A model generated the notes under the pieces. It ran no database searches and had not been told where the DNA came from. It saw nothing but the letters and a program-made list of their open reading frames with translations. DNA of 64,000 nucleotides from Janibacter melonis (GTDB lineage Bacteria > Actinomycetota > Actinomycetes > Actinomycetales > Dermatophilaceae), in the NCBI RefSeq assembly GCF_020567375.1, contig NZ_JAJBZM010000002.1, positions 837,927 through 901,926 on the forward strand, given 5' to 3'. Shown in pieces: positions 27,198 through 35,723 of this stretch (its first letter is position 1; the number at the start of each line of letters is the position of its first letter). A program made the position numbers and the translations under genes.

Positions 27198-27683
27198 TCA
27201 GTCGTCCTGCCGGCCGCTGCGGGTCGCGGCGAGCGCGCTGCCGACGACGCCGATGATGATGACCGCGACGGCGACGCTGGACCAGCCCTCGCTCGTCCAG
27301 TACACGTCCTCGAGGGTGACGAGCAGCGCGATCTCGTCGACGATGAGCGCCACGCCGACACCCAGGGCGGCACCCATGACGGACCGGGTCCGTGCGCTGC
27401 GGTCGACGAGCCCGTAGATCGCGACGGCGACGACGATGGCGATGCCCCACAGGTAGTGGTGCAGGTGCACGCCGCCGACGACGACGTCACCCGTGTCCTG
27501 GTCGCCGATCTTGATGACCCCGGTGACGAGGCGCGCGAGGGCGAAGGTGAGGGTGAAGCCCACCCACGCCAGCACGAGGCCTCGTCGGGCCGGGTCGACG
27601 TGCGCCCACCGGCGGGCTCGGGCACGGGCTGCTGCAGCAGGGATGGGAGGCGTCCAGACGTCGAAGGGGTGGTGAGCCCTCAC
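27198..27683 (-). CDS. small integral membrane protein, function unknown
   Basis: This 161-residue protein has four predicted helices. It contains HLHHYLWGI near residue 73 and an acidic DE pair in VALIVDEIALL, with VYWTSEGWSS after it. I have seen the same HxHH...DE...D pattern in uncharacterised actinobacterial and mycobacterial membrane proteins. The start is taken as GTG at 27683. Its promoter region carries three direct repeats at 11-base spacing, so it is probably controlled by a response regulator. Confidence 0.6.
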   Translation of the reverse strand: MRAHHPFDVWTPPIPAAAARARARRWAHVDPARRGLVLAWVGFTLTFALARLVTGVIKIGDQDTGDVVVGGVHLHHYLWGIAIVVAVAIYGLVDRSARTRSVMGAALGVGVALIVDEIALLVTLEDVYWTSEGWSSVAVAVIIIGVVGSALAATRSGRQDD

Positions 27684-28036
27684 CCTCGCACTGTCTCCTG
27701 CGAGCAGCCCGGTCGCTGTCCAGCGCTGAGAAATTCTCTAGGGGTAGTAAAGCGAAAGTAAAGACGCAGTAAAGAGACGCGAGTACCGTCGTCGCATCGG
27801 CGCACCACGGCCGCTGGGGGGATGGGAGCGACGAGGGCGACGAGGGAGGGCCCAGCTCGGCGAGGTCACGCACTCGTCACGCTGTGCTCGACCCTCGCCG
27901 CTCCCACCAGCCGACCGCGGCCCGCACCTGAGCGGGACCGCCCGAAAGGGGGCCTGCGTCGACCAGGCCACCGCCGTAGCGTGGAGAGCGGCCCGCCGTG
28001 GGTGCTCCTGGCCGACCCGCGGTGGGTCCCCCGTCG
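27684..28036. other. 353-base gap with an AT-rich promoter and no convincing gene
   Basis: The left third (27727-27780) is unusually AT-rich for the region and carries the triple direct repeat and a minus-strand promoter. The short palindrome GAGAAATTCTC lies at 27729-27739. To the right, up to the LuxR-type gene's stop at 28037, I see nothing I can name; the short open frames there look like chance. Confidence 0.5.
27746..27774 (-). promoter_or_regulatory. three AGTAAAG direct repeats at 11-base spacing
   Basis: AGTAAAG occurs at 27746-27752, 27757-27763 and 27768-27774, exactly one helical turn apart. On the minus strand (CTTTACT) the middle copy overlaps where a -35 would be for the -10-like TAGAGA at 27735-27740. 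This is the geometry of OmpR/PhoB-type activators at an activator-dependent promoter, serving the gene at 27198-27683. Confidence 0.65.
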
Positions 28037-28684
28037 TCAGGGGTGGTGGTGGCGGAAGCCGTGGTCGACGCCCCACAGCACCGCCTGGCTGCGCGAGCTG
28101 ACGCCCATCGTGCGGTACGCGGCGCGGATGCAGGACTTCACCGAGTTCATGCTGAGGTAGCACGCGTGAGCGATCTGCTGGTTGCTCAGACCGACGACGA
28201 CGAGGCGCACGACGTCGGACTGCCGCCGGGTGAGGCCCTCGGCCCGGCCCGGCCACCCGTCGCCCTCTGCCCACTCCTCGGTGACCTCGTGCTCTGGCCC
28301 CATGACGACGAGGTCGCCCGCGTCGACGCGCTCGAGGGCGTCGACGAGCCGGCCGGCGCTCGCCGACTTCGACAGCACCCCGGACAGGTGACGCTCCTGG
28401 GCGAGCCGCACGCTCCGGCTCGAGACGTCCCACGTGTAGAGCACCGTGCGGCGCACGAGGGAGTCGTCGACGGCTCCGGGGCGGTCCTTCGCGCTCGCCC
28501 CGGGCGCGAAGGCGTCCCACAGGGCGATGTCGACGGGCTGCGCGACGACCAGCCGGTGGTCGGCCTCGACGAGGTCGACCCGGCCGGGGTGGTCGGCAAG
28601 CATCGCGGCCACCCCTCTGGCGACCATCTCGCAGTCGTCGAGCAGGGCGACCCTGATGGGGGCTACTCCGTCCGCTGGAGACAT
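28037..28684 (-). CDS. NarL/LuxR-family response regulator, apparently orphan
   Basis: This 215-residue regulator has an N-terminal receiver-like domain (RVALLDDCEMVARG with the acidic pocket; the phosphoacceptor is probably the Asp in ALWDAFAP near residue 58) and a C-terminal LuxR helix-turn-helix (GLTRRQSDVVRLVVVGLSNQ then YLSMNSVKSCI). No histidine kinase lies nearby. It diverges from tctC and lies close to its promoter, so it could control the transporter, or its own gene. Confidence 0.82.
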   Translation of the reverse strand: MSPADGVAPIRVALLDDCEMVARGVAAMLADHPGRVDLVEADHRLVVAQPVDIALWDAFAPGASAKDRPGAVDDSLVRRTVLYTWDVSSRSVRLAQERHLSGVLSKSASAGRLVDALERVDAGDLVVMGPEHEVTEEWAEGDGWPGRAEGLTRRQSDVVRLVVVGLSNQQIAHACYLSMNSVKSCIRAAYRTMGVSSRSQAVLWGVDHGFRHHHP

Positions 28685-28789
28685 CTCTCGACGGTAGCCC
28701 GCACGAAGGGGGCCTTGGCGAGGATGCCGCTGCGGCCGGTCGGCCCGTCCTCCCTTCGTGATGCTCTGCGTGGATCACTCCATGCTCAC

Positions 28790-28826
28790 TTGGGCTTGGA
28801 CGTGCATCGACACCCCCTCCTAGTGT
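28790..28826 (+). promoter_or_regulatory. tctC promoter with block shared with the kdgD promoter
   Basis: The segment runs from TTGGGCTTGGAC to CCCCTCCTAGTGT and matches the minus-strand sequence at 16381-16417 at 31 of 37 positions. TTGGAC (28796-28801) and TAGTGT (28821-28826) are spaced 19 bases apart in both. Co-regulation of uptake and catabolism is the simplest reading. Confidence 0.7.
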
Positions 28827-28861
28827 CATCCCTCGTCACGCGGAACCCCTTAGGAGCAACG

Positions 28862-29863
28862 ATGCCCACGAAGACCCCCGCCCTCGCCGCCCTTGCCGGC
28901 GCGAGCGTCCTCGCCCTCACCGCCTGCGGCGGTGTCCAGACCTCGACGGGTGGAGGCGGCGGCGACGACGCGTCCTACCCCTCCGGCACCGTCGAGATGT
29001 ACGTCGGCGCCTCGGCCGGCGGGTCCTCGGACCTCATCAGCCGCGCGGTCTCGAAGGGGCTGTCCGACTCGCTCGGCGGCACCTTCGCCGTCATCAACCG
29101 CGAGGGCGCCAACGGCGCGCTCGCCGCGGCCGAGATCAAGGACGCCAAGAACGACGGCTCCGTCATCGGCATCCAGAACGCCTCGCTCTTCGCGATCACC
29201 CCGCTCGCCGTGAAGGAGTCCGAGGTGACGAGCATCGACGACGTCGAGGTCGTCGGCGGCGTCAGCCGCGACGACTACGTCCTCGTGACGAGCCCGAAGA
29301 GCGGTCTGAAGGACCTCGACGACATCAAGGGCGCGTCGAAGACGCTCACCTACGCGACGACCGGTGTCGGCACCGGCGCGCAGCTCTCCTGCGCCCTCAC
29401 CTTCGAGACGGCGGGCGCGACCTCCAAGCCCGTCCCCTTCGACGGCGGCGCCCCCGCGCTCACCGCGGTCCTCGGCGGCCAGGTCGACACGGCCTGCCTG
29501 CAGATCGGCGAGGCGGTCGAGAACATCGAGTCCGGCAAGCTCACGCCGGTCACGGTCTTCGCCCCCGAGCGGATCGAGTACCTCAAGGACGTGCCCACCG
29601 CCAAGGAGCAGGGCCTCGACGTCGAGGTCTTCCAGTACCGCTTCATGACCGTGCCCAAGGGCACCCCCCAGGACGTCAAGGACACCATCGCGAAGGGGAT
29701 GAAGGACACCTTCGCCACCGATGCGTACAAGAAGTTCAACGAGCAGAACAGCCTCACGCCGATGGAGGTCTCCGGCGAGGAGGTCACCACCCAGCTCGAG
29801 GCCGACAAGAAGCGCTACGCGGAGCTCGTCGAGAAGTACGACCTCGACCTGGCCAAGCAGTGA
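28862..29863 (+). CDS. tripartite tricarboxylate-type transporter binding lipoprotein (TctC family)
   Basis: This 333-residue extracytoplasmic binding protein of the TctC/Bug family captures small carboxylates. The lipobox is LTACG (Cys near residue 21), followed by a Gly/Ser linker and the mature domain. Family features include GSSDLISRAVSKGLSDSLG near the N-terminus and the YATTGVGTG segment. GGAG lies five bases before the ATG. With the next two genes it makes a complete TTT transporter. Its promoter shares a 37-base block with the aldarate operon, so glucarate, galactarate or a related diacid is the likely cargo. Confidence 0.9.
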   Translation: MPTKTPALAALAGASVLALTACGGVQTSTGGGGGDDASYPSGTVEMYVGASAGGSSDLISRAVSKGLSDSLGGTFAVINREGANGALAAAEIKDAKNDGSVIGIQNASLFAITPLAVKESEVTSIDDVEVVGGVSRDDYVLVTSPKSGLKDLDDIKGASKTLTYATTGVGTGAQLSCALTFETAGATSKPVPFDGGAPALTAVLGGQVDTACLQIGEAVENIESGKLTPVTVFAPERIEYLKDVPTAKEQGLDVEVFQYRFMTVPKGTPQDVKDTIAKGMKDTFATDAYKKFNEQNSLTPMEVSGEEVTTQLEADKKRYAELVEKYDLDLAKQ

Positions 29864-29944
29864 TCTGACGCCTCACGGCACCCGCACCACCTGCACCATC
29901 ACGCACAGCACCCGCACCACCTCGCAGGACCGAAGGAGAAGAGC

Positions 29945-30496
29945 ATGAGCGACGAGCGCGCACCGGGCAGCCCCCGGACGGCACCGGAGGGCGACGTCCT
30001 CGCCGAGCTCGAGGCCGAGGTCGCCGAGGAGCTGGCCGAGGAGCGTCCGCCCGCAGGCGGGCCCGGCTACCAGATCGCCGGCGCGCTCGTCGCGCTCGTC
30101 ATCGGCATCGCCGGTGCGGTGCTCGCCTCGGGCTACGGGCTGGGGTCGCCCCGCGACCCCGGCCCGGGCCTGTGGCCCTTCATCATCTCGGTCGGCATCG
30201 CCGCGCTCGGTGTCCTGCTGCTCGTCTTCGGGCGCGGCCTGACCGACACCGAGGTCTTCAGCCGCTCCAGCCTGCTGCCGCTCGTCGGCCTGGCCACCTT
30301 CTTCGGCGTGGCGGTCCTGCTGCCGGTCATCGGCTTCGAGATCCCCTCGCTGCTCCTGTGCCTCGTGTGGCTGCGCTGGCTCGGCGGCGAGAGCTGGCGG
30401 ACCTCGATCGCCGTCTCCGTGGGGACCGTCGCGGTCTTCTACGTCCTCTTCCTCTACGGCCTGCGCATCCCGCTGCCGCACCTCATCGCCCTCTGA
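29945..30496 (+). CDS. TctB-family small membrane subunit
   Basis: This 183-residue protein has an acidic N-terminal tail and four hydrophobic helices. It is the poorly conserved small membrane subunit of TTT transporters, identified mainly by position between tctC and tctA and by the DPGPGLWPFII motif near residue 74. GAAGGAGAAGAGC precedes the ATG. The 80-base gap before it contains two copies of CACCCGCACCACCT. Confidence 0.82.
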   Translation: MSDERAPGSPRTAPEGDVLAELEAEVAEELAEERPPAGGPGYQIAGALVALVIGIAGAVLASGYGLGSPRDPGPGLWPFIISVGIAALGVLLLVFGRGLTDTEVFSRSSLLPLVGLATFFGVAVLLPVIGFEIPSLLLCLVWLRWLGGESWRTSIAVSVGTVAVFYVLFLYGLRIPLPHLIAL

Positions 30497-30508
30497 CCAG
30501 GAGTCGTC

Positions 30509-32035
30509 ATGGATGTCAGCGCCTTCCTCGAGGGCTTCAGCGTCGTCGCCGAGCCCCGCAACCTCCTCTACTGCCTCATCGGCGTGCTCATCGGCATGCT
30601 CATCGGCGTCCTGCCCGGCCTCGGCCCGGCGGCGACCATCGCGATCCTCCTGCCGATCGTCTACGGCACCGACCCGGTCTCGGCGATCATCATGCTCGCC
30701 GGCATCTTCTACGGCGCCCAGTACGGCGGCACGATCACCTCGGTCCTGCTCCGTCTGCCAGGAGAGGCGTCATCGGTCGTCACCGTCTTCGACGGCTTCG
30801 CCCTGGCCAAGCAGGGCAAGGCGGGCACCGCGCTCGGCATCGCGGCGATCGGCTCCTTCATCGGCGCCACCGTGTCGATCATCGGCCTGAGCCTGCTCGC
30901 CCCGGTCATCGCCGGCTACGCCCTCGACTTCGGCCCGCCCGAGATGGCCGCCCTCGCCCTGCTCGGCGTGCTCCTCGTCTCGACCATCGGCAGCGGCCAC
31001 ATGCTCAAGGCGCTCATCGCCGCCGGCATCGGCATGCTCCTCGCGACCGTCGGCCGCGACAGCTTCAGCGGCGCCGAGCGCTTCACCTTCGGCAGCCTCC
31101 AGCTCTCCGACGGCATCGACTTCGTCGTCGTCGCCATGGGCCTCTTCGGCGTCGGCGAGATCCTCTACAACCTCGAGGAGCGCCACGGCAAGGTCCACGC
31201 CCCGGCGAAGGTGGGCAACGTCTGGCCCTCGCGAGCCGACCTCAAGGAGTCCTCGGGCGCCATCGCCCGCGGGTCCGGCATCGGCTTCCTCCTCGGCGTG
31301 CTGCCCGGCGGCGGCGCGGTGATGTCCTCGCTCGCGGCCTACGCGACGGAGAAGCGGATCAGCAAGACGCCCGAGCGCTTCGGCCGCGGTGCCATCCAGG
31401 GCGTCGCCGCCCCCGAGACGGCCAACAACGCCGCCGCGACCTCGTCCTTCATCCCGCTGCTCACCCTCGGCATCCCGGCCAACGCCTCGATGGCCATCCT
31501 CTTCGGCGCCCTGCTCATCCTCGGTGTCACGCCCGGCCCGCAGCTCGTCGACGAGCGCCCCGACCTCTTCTGGGGCGTCATCAACTCGATGTACGTCGGC
31601 AACCTCATCCTGCTGCTCCTCAGCATCCCGCTCGTCGGCATCTTCGTGCGGATCCTGCGGGTGCGCCCGGCGATCCTCGCCCCGATCACCGTGCTCATCA
31701 CGGTCCTCGGCGTCTACACGATCAACAACAGCGTCTTCGACATCTACGTGATGATCATCTTCGGCGTCATCGGCTACCTCATGAAGAAGCTCGGCTTCGA
31801 GCCCGGGCCGCTCGTCCTCGCCTTCGTCCTCGGCGGTCTCGTCGAGGCGAACATCCGACGCTCGCTCATCATCTTCGAGGGCGACCCGACCGGCTTCGTC
31901 ACGCGCCCGATCTCCGGCACGATCCTGCTCGTGCTCGTGCTCGTCGCCGCCTGGCCGATCGTCAGCGGCATCCGCAAGCGCCGCCGCGCCGCGGCGGTCG
32001 CCGACCAGCCGGACCGCGAGGACCTGCGGGTCTGA
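30509..32035 (+). CDS. TctA-family large membrane subunit
   Basis: This 508-residue polytopic protein of the TctA family is the permease of the tripartite tricarboxylate transporter. The signature GVLPGLGPAATIAILLPIVY lies near residues 34-53 and its repeat GVLPGGGAVMSSLAAYATEK near 267; both are substrate-binding loops. About 11-12 helices are visible. AGGAG lies five bases before the ATG. The stop codon is inside an exact 16-base tandem duplication. Confidence 0.93.
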   Translation: MDVSAFLEGFSVVAEPRNLLYCLIGVLIGMLIGVLPGLGPAATIAILLPIVYGTDPVSAIIMLAGIFYGAQYGGTITSVLLRLPGEASSVVTVFDGFALAKQGKAGTALGIAAIGSFIGATVSIIGLSLLAPVIAGYALDFGPPEMAALALLGVLLVSTIGSGHMLKALIAAGIGMLLATVGRDSFSGAERFTFGSLQLSDGIDFVVVAMGLFGVGEILYNLEERHGKVHAPAKVGNVWPSRADLKESSGAIARGSGIGFLLGVLPGGGAVMSSLAAYATEKRISKTPERFGRGAIQGVAAPETANNAAATSSFIPLLTLGIPANASMAILFGALLILGVTPGPQLVDERPDLFWGVINSMYVGNLILLLLSIPLVGIFVRILRVRPAILAPITVLITVLGVYTINNSVFDIYVMIIFGVIGYLMKKLGFEPGPLVLAFVLGGLVEANIRRSLIIFEGDPTGFVTRPISGTILLVLVLVAAWPIVSGIRKRRRAAAVADQPDREDLRV

Positions 32036-32062
32036 CCCCGTGCCCATCTGACCCCGTGCCCA
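32031..32062 (+). repeat. tandem duplication spanning the tctA stop codon
   Basis: TCTGACCCCGTGCCCA at 32031-32046, containing the stop TGA at 32033-32035, is repeated directly at 32047-32062. It is the third such stop-codon duplication in the window. Confidence 0.9.
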
Positions 32063-32102
32063 TCCAGCCCCGCACCCCCGCACGAACCCCAAGGAGAGAC
32101 CC

Positions 32103-32498
32103 GTGAGCATCCTCGTCGGTTACGTCCCCACCCCCGAGGGCGAGGCCGCGCTGGCCCGCGGTCTCGAGATGGCGGCGGCCCTCCAGCAGGACGTCGTCGT
32201 CGTCAACAGCCCGCGCCGCGGCAGCACCGTCGACGCCGAGATGGTCGACGACGAGGCCCGCGAGCGGATCCTCGGCGCCGCCCGCGCGGCGGGCGTCGAG
32301 GCCACCGTCGAGCAGCCGCTGCACGGCTCCGACATCGTCGACACCTTCGAGGGGCTCGTCGCGAGCACCGGCGCGAGCATGGTCGTCATCGGTCTGCGTC
32401 GCCGCAGCCCCGTCGGCAAGCTCGTCCTCGGCAGCGACGCCCAGCGCCTGCTCCTCGGTCTCGACGTCCCCGTCCTCGCCGTGAAGCCGACCGCATGA
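32103..32498 (+). CDS. UspA-type universal stress protein beside the TctABC genes
   Basis: This 131-residue single-domain Usp protein has the ATP-binding end MVVIGLRRRSPVGKLVLGS then AQRLLLGLDVPVLAVK. That end is nearly the same as in the Usp protein encoded at 16487-16855, while the N-terminal half has diverged. AAGGAGAGACCC precedes the GTG, and the stop overlaps the next gene's ATG. Transporter-linked Usp proteins are known to bind and tune some transporters (TeaD with the TRAP system TeaABC), so a similar role for this TTT system is possible. Confidence 0.85.
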   Translation: MSILVGYVPTPEGEAALARGLEMAAALQQDVVVVNSPRRGSTVDAEMVDDEARERILGAARAAGVEATVEQPLHGSDIVDTFEGLVASTGASMVVIGLRRRSPVGKLVLGSDAQRLLLGLDVPVLAVKPTA

Positions 32499-33760
32499 GC
32501 AGCGCCAAGATCTCCCGCGTCGTCGTCACCCCGCTCGCCTTCGCCGACCCGCCCCTGCTCAACGTCGTCGGCGTCCACCAGCCGTGGGCGCTGCGTGCGG
32601 TCGTCGAGGTGCACACCGACGACGGGGTGCTCGGGCTCGGCGAGACCTACGGCGACGAGACCCACCTCGCCCGGCTCGAGGCGGTCGCCGCCCGGATGCC
32701 CGGCACCGACCCCTACGACCTCAACGGCCTGCGCCGGCTCGTCGCCGAGGTGCTCGCGACGGGCGACGGCGGCGCGGGCGCGAGCTTCGGCGGGATGCTC
32801 GACGTCGACTCCGCGTCGGACACCGTCTTCTCCCCCTTCGAGGTCGCCTGCCTCGACATCCAGGGCCACCGCGCCGGGGTGCCCGTGAGCGACCTGCTCG
32901 GCGGCGCCGTGCGCGACGAGGTGCCCTTCTCGGGCTACCTCTTCTACAAGTGGGCCGGTCACCCCGGCGCGCCCGACGACGAGTGGGGCGAGGCGCTCAC
33001 CCCCGACCAGGTCGTCGCCCAGGCCCGCCGGCTCGTCGACGGCTGGGGCTTCGGCTCGCTCAAGCTCAAGGGCGGCGTCTTCCCGCCCGACGAGGAGTGC
33101 GCGGCGATCGAGGCGCTGCGTGAGGCCTTCCCCGACATGCCGCTGCGGCTCGACCCCAACGGCGCGTGGACCGTCCCCACCTCGATCGAGGTCGCCCGCC
33201 GGCTCGACGGGGTCCTCGAGTACCTCGAGGACCCGACGCCCGGGATCGAGGGGATGGCCGCCGTCGCGGCGCAGAGCCCGCTGCCCCTCGCGACGAACAT
33301 GTGCGTCATCGCCATGGAGCACCTGCCGCCGGCGATCGCGCAGGACGCAGTCCAGGTCGTCCTGTCCGACCACCACCTGTGGGGCGGTCTGCGCCGCTCG
33401 GCCCTGCTCGGCGGCATCGCCGACACATGGGGTCTCGGCCTGTCGATGCACTCGAACAGCCACCTCGGGGTCAGCCTGGCCGCGATGGTCCACCTCGCCG
33501 CCGCGACGCCGAACCTCACGTACGCGTGCGACACCCACTACCCGTGGAAGACGCAGGATGTCGTCGAGCCCGGCGTGCTCGACTTCGTCGACGGGTCGGT
33601 GAAGGTCCCGACGACCCCCGGCCTCGGCGTGACGCTCGACCGCGACGCGCTCGGCCTGCTCCACGAGCAGTATCTCGAGTGCGGGGTGCGGCGTCGCGAG
33701 GACACCGTCTACATGCGCTCGATCGAGCCGGGCTTCAGCCCCCGGACGGCGAGCTGGTAG
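32495..33760 (+). CDS. glucarate dehydratase-like enolase-superfamily enzyme
   Basis: This 421-residue member of the glucarate-dehydratase subgroup has the lysine pair in SLKLKGGVFP, LDPNGAW, LEDPTPG for metal binding, ATNMCV, and the His base in MHSNSHLGVSL. It differs from the gudD product at 12582-13904: it lacks the [15 protein letters not shown] block and keeps FGGMLDVDSASDTVFSPFE instead. It could act on another aldarate or be the counterpart of the GudX-type proteins. It overlaps the Usp stop (ATGA) and so belongs to the tct operon. Its end overlaps the GntR gene by 26 bases. Confidence 0.85.
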   Translation: MSSAKISRVVVTPLAFADPPLLNVVGVHQPWALRAVVEVHTDDGVLGLGETYGDETHLARLEAVAARMPGTDPYDLNGLRRLVAEVLATGDGGAGASFGGMLDVDSASDTVFSPFEVACLDIQGHRAGVPVSDLLGGAVRDEVPFSGYLFYKWAGHPGAPDDEWGEALTPDQVVAQARRLVDGWGFGSLKLKGGVFPPDEECAAIEALREAFPDMPLRLDPNGAWTVPTSIEVARRLDGVLEYLEDPTPGIEGMAAVAAQSPLPLATNMCVIAMEHLPPAIAQDAVQVVLSDHHLWGGLRRSALLGGIADTWGLGLSMHSNSHLGVSLAAMVHLAAATPNLTYACDTHYPWKTQDVVEPGVLDFVDGSVKVPTTPGLGVTLDRDALGLLHEQYLECGVRRREDTVYMRSIEPGFSPRTASW

Positions 33761-34433
33761 ACCCCACCCGACGCCGGCTGCTGCCGAGGTGCACGCGCAT
33801 CGCGGCCCGGGCGGTTTCGGCGTCACCCGCGAGCACGGCGTCAGCGATGGCGTCGTGCTCGCGCTGCACCCGCTCGACGTGCGTCGCGTCGGTCATCGAG
33901 TACGGCTCGCCGAGCTGGGTGCGCGGCAGCATGATCATCATCGGCCCGAGCGACTCGACGAGCTCGAGGTAGAAGCGGTTGCCGGTCGCGGCCGCGACCG
34001 CCCGGTGGAAGTCGAAGTCGGCGCTCACCGCCCCTTCGTGCCCCTGCCGCCCGAAGTCCTCCGTCGCCGCGCGGATGGCCCGCTCGTCGGCGGGGGTGCG
34101 GTGGTGCGCCGCGAGCGCGGCGGCCTCGCTCTCGACGCCGATGCGGAAGTCGAGCATCGCCAGGACGTCGTCGTGGGTGCGGATCCGGGTCGACTCGGCG
34201 GCGAAGGGGGAGGGCTCGGGCAGTGCGAGGACGAAGGACCCGCGCCCGTGGAAGGTCTCGACGAGCCCCTCGCTGCGCAGCCGGGTCACCGCCTCGCGCA
34301 CGACGGTGCGCGAGACGCCGTACTCCTCGACGAGCTGGGGCTCCGAGGGCAGCTTCGCCCCGGGCGGCAGGTCGCCGCGCAGGATCGCCTCCTTGAGCCC
34401 GGTGACCACGGCATGCGCGAGGGTCGTCGTCAT
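33735..34433 (-). CDS. GntR/FadR-family transcriptional regulator
   Basis: This 232-residue regulator has an N-terminal winged helix (PPGAKLPSEPQLVEEYGVSR then TVVREAVTRL, about residues 22-50) and a C-terminal all-helical FCD domain with the metal-ligand pattern D...H...H. FCD regulators commonly sense sugar acids. A 17-base near-palindrome touches the start codon. The likely target is the divergent promoter between the talarate/galactarate dehydratase and AEC genes (35724-35762). Confidence 0.88.
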   Translation of the reverse strand: MTTTLAHAVVTGLKEAILRGDLPPGAKLPSEPQLVEEYGVSRTVVREAVTRLRSEGLVETFHGRGSFVLALPEPSPFAAESTRIRTHDDVLAMLDFRIGVESEAAALAAHHRTPADERAIRAATEDFGRQGHEGAVSADFDFHRAVAAATGNRFYLELVESLGPMMIMLPRTQLGEPYSMTDATHVERVQREHDAIADAVLAGDAETARAAMRVHLGSSRRRVGSTSSPSGG

Positions 34434-34450
34434 GCGGGCATCATGCCCGC
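34434..34450. promoter_or_regulatory. near-palindrome abutting the GntR start codon
   Basis: GCGGGCATCATGCCCGC is self-complementary except at its centre and lies directly before the GntR ATG. It may be an autoregulatory site or a translation-blocking hairpin. Confidence 0.45.
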
Positions 34451-34464
34451 ACGACGACGACAGG

Positions 34465-34512
34465 GCTGGTCGAGGTGCGACGGGCCCTCAGGGCCCGAGC
34501 CTCGAGACCACC
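34465..34512. repeat. dispersed palindromic repeat, copy 2, after the talarate dehydratase gene
   Basis: On the minus strand this reads GGTGGTCTCGAGGCTC, then GGGCCCTGAGGGCCC, then GCACCTCGACCAGC, closely matching the copy at 6628-6671. CGCACCTCGACC at 34517-34528 adds a second inverted arm. It lies 31 bases past the stop of the 34543-35664 gene and is its probable terminator. Confidence 0.65.
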
Positions 34513-34542
34513 CGACCGCACCTCGACCGTTCACGCCATCGC

Positions 34543-35664
34543 TCACGCGGCGCCGATGGTGACGGTGTCCTTCGTCAGCTGGCGCATCCGCTCGCTGAGG
34601 GTGAAGCCCAGGCCCGGGCGGTCCGGCACCCACATCTGGCCGTCGCGGATCTCGATGCGCTCCTCGAAGAGCGGGTTGAGCCACTCGAAGTGCTCGACCC
34701 ACGGCTCGGTCGGGTAGGCCGCGGCGAGGTGGAGGTGGATCTCCATCGCGTAGTGCGGCGCGAGGGCGAGCCCGGCGTGCGAGGCGAGGGTCGCGAAGCG
34801 CAGGAAGGGCGTGATGCCGCCGATGCGCGGGGCGTCGGGCTGGACGATGCCGCGGTAGCCGGCGTCGATCAGCGCCATGTGCTCGGGCACGGAGGTGAGC
34901 ATCTCGCCGGTGGCGATCGGGGTGTCGAAGGTGCGCGAGAGGTCGGCGTGGCCGACGGCGTCCCACGCGTCGAGCGGCTCCTCGATCCACACGAGGTCGA
35001 AGGCCTCGAGCTCGCGGCACATGCGGCGGGCGCGGTCGCGGTCCCACTGCTGGTTGGCGTCGACCATGAAGGGGGTGTCGCCGAGGTGCTCGCGCAGGGC
35101 GGCGACGCGACGCAGGTCCTCGCGCCAGTCGGGCTGGCCGACCTTGATCTTGATGCCGCCGATGCCGGCCTCGAGCGAGGCGCTCGCCTTCTCCTTGATC
35201 TCCTCGACGGAGGCCTGGAGGAAGCCTCCGGAGGTGTTGTAGACGCGGCACGAGTCGCGGTACGCGCCGAGGAGCTTGGCCAGGGGCAGGTCGGCGCGCC
35301 GGGCCTTGAGGTCCCACAGCGCGACGTCGAGGGCGGCGACGGCCTGGGTCGCGACGCCGGAGCGGCCGACGGAGGCCCCGGCCCACATGAGGGACTGGTA
35401 GATGCGGTCGATGTCGGCCGGGTCCTGCCCGATGGCGACCTCGGCGACCTCGCGGAGGTGGGCGTACTGCGCCGGACCGCCGGCGCGCTTGGAGTAGCTG
35501 AAGCCCATGCCGCGGTGGCCCTGCTCGGTCGTCACCTCGACGAAGAGCAGGACGGTCTCGGTGAGCGGCTTCTGCCGGCCGGTGAGGACCTTCGCGTCGC
35601 TCACGGGCGTCTCGAGCGGGAGCACGACGTGCGACAGGGTCAGAGAGCGGATCGCGTCGGCCAT
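34543..35664 (-). CDS. L-talarate/galactarate dehydratase
   Basis: This 373-residue enolase-superfamily enzyme is predicted to dehydrate galactarate and/or L-talarate (and epimerise them). It resembles the characterised Salmonella enzyme as I recall it: the lysine pair in GIKIKVGQPD, metal ligands in VDANQQWD, IEEPLDAWD and ATGEMLTS, QPDAPRIGGITPFL, and the His in LAPHYAMEIHLHLA. AGGAC lies six bases before the ATG. It diverges from the AEC transporter gene with a palindromic operator between them. Confidence 0.9.
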   Translation of the reverse strand: MADAIRSLTLSHVVLPLETPVSDAKVLTGRQKPLTETVLLFVEVTTEQGHRGMGFSYSKRAGGPAQYAHLREVAEVAIGQDPADIDRIYQSLMWAGASVGRSGVATQAVAALDVALWDLKARRADLPLAKLLGAYRDSCRVYNTSGGFLQASVEEIKEKASASLEAGIGGIKIKVGQPDWREDLRRVAALREHLGDTPFMVDANQQWDRDRARRMCRELEAFDLVWIEEPLDAWDAVGHADLSRTFDTPIATGEMLTSVPEHMALIDAGYRGIVQPDAPRIGGITPFLRFATLASHAGLALAPHYAMEIHLHLAAAYPTEPWVEHFEWLNPLFEERIEIRDGQMWVPDRPGLGFTLSERMRQLTKDTVTIGAA

Positions 35665-35723
35665 GGGGGTCCTCCGGGTGGTTGTGTGGGGCGGGTGCGG
35701 ACGGCGGGTCAGGGGACGCCCGC

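Noticed and set aside
27822..28160. Possible 112-residue protein before the LuxR-type gene
   Set aside because: It overlaps the LuxR gene antisense, has no start signal or recognisable sequence, and its composition is like that of non-coding frames.
30770..32110. Long minus-strand frame antisense to tctA
   Set aside because: Its product is a monotone acidic Ala/Asp/Glu-rich sequence, the usual complement of a GC-rich membrane-protein gene.
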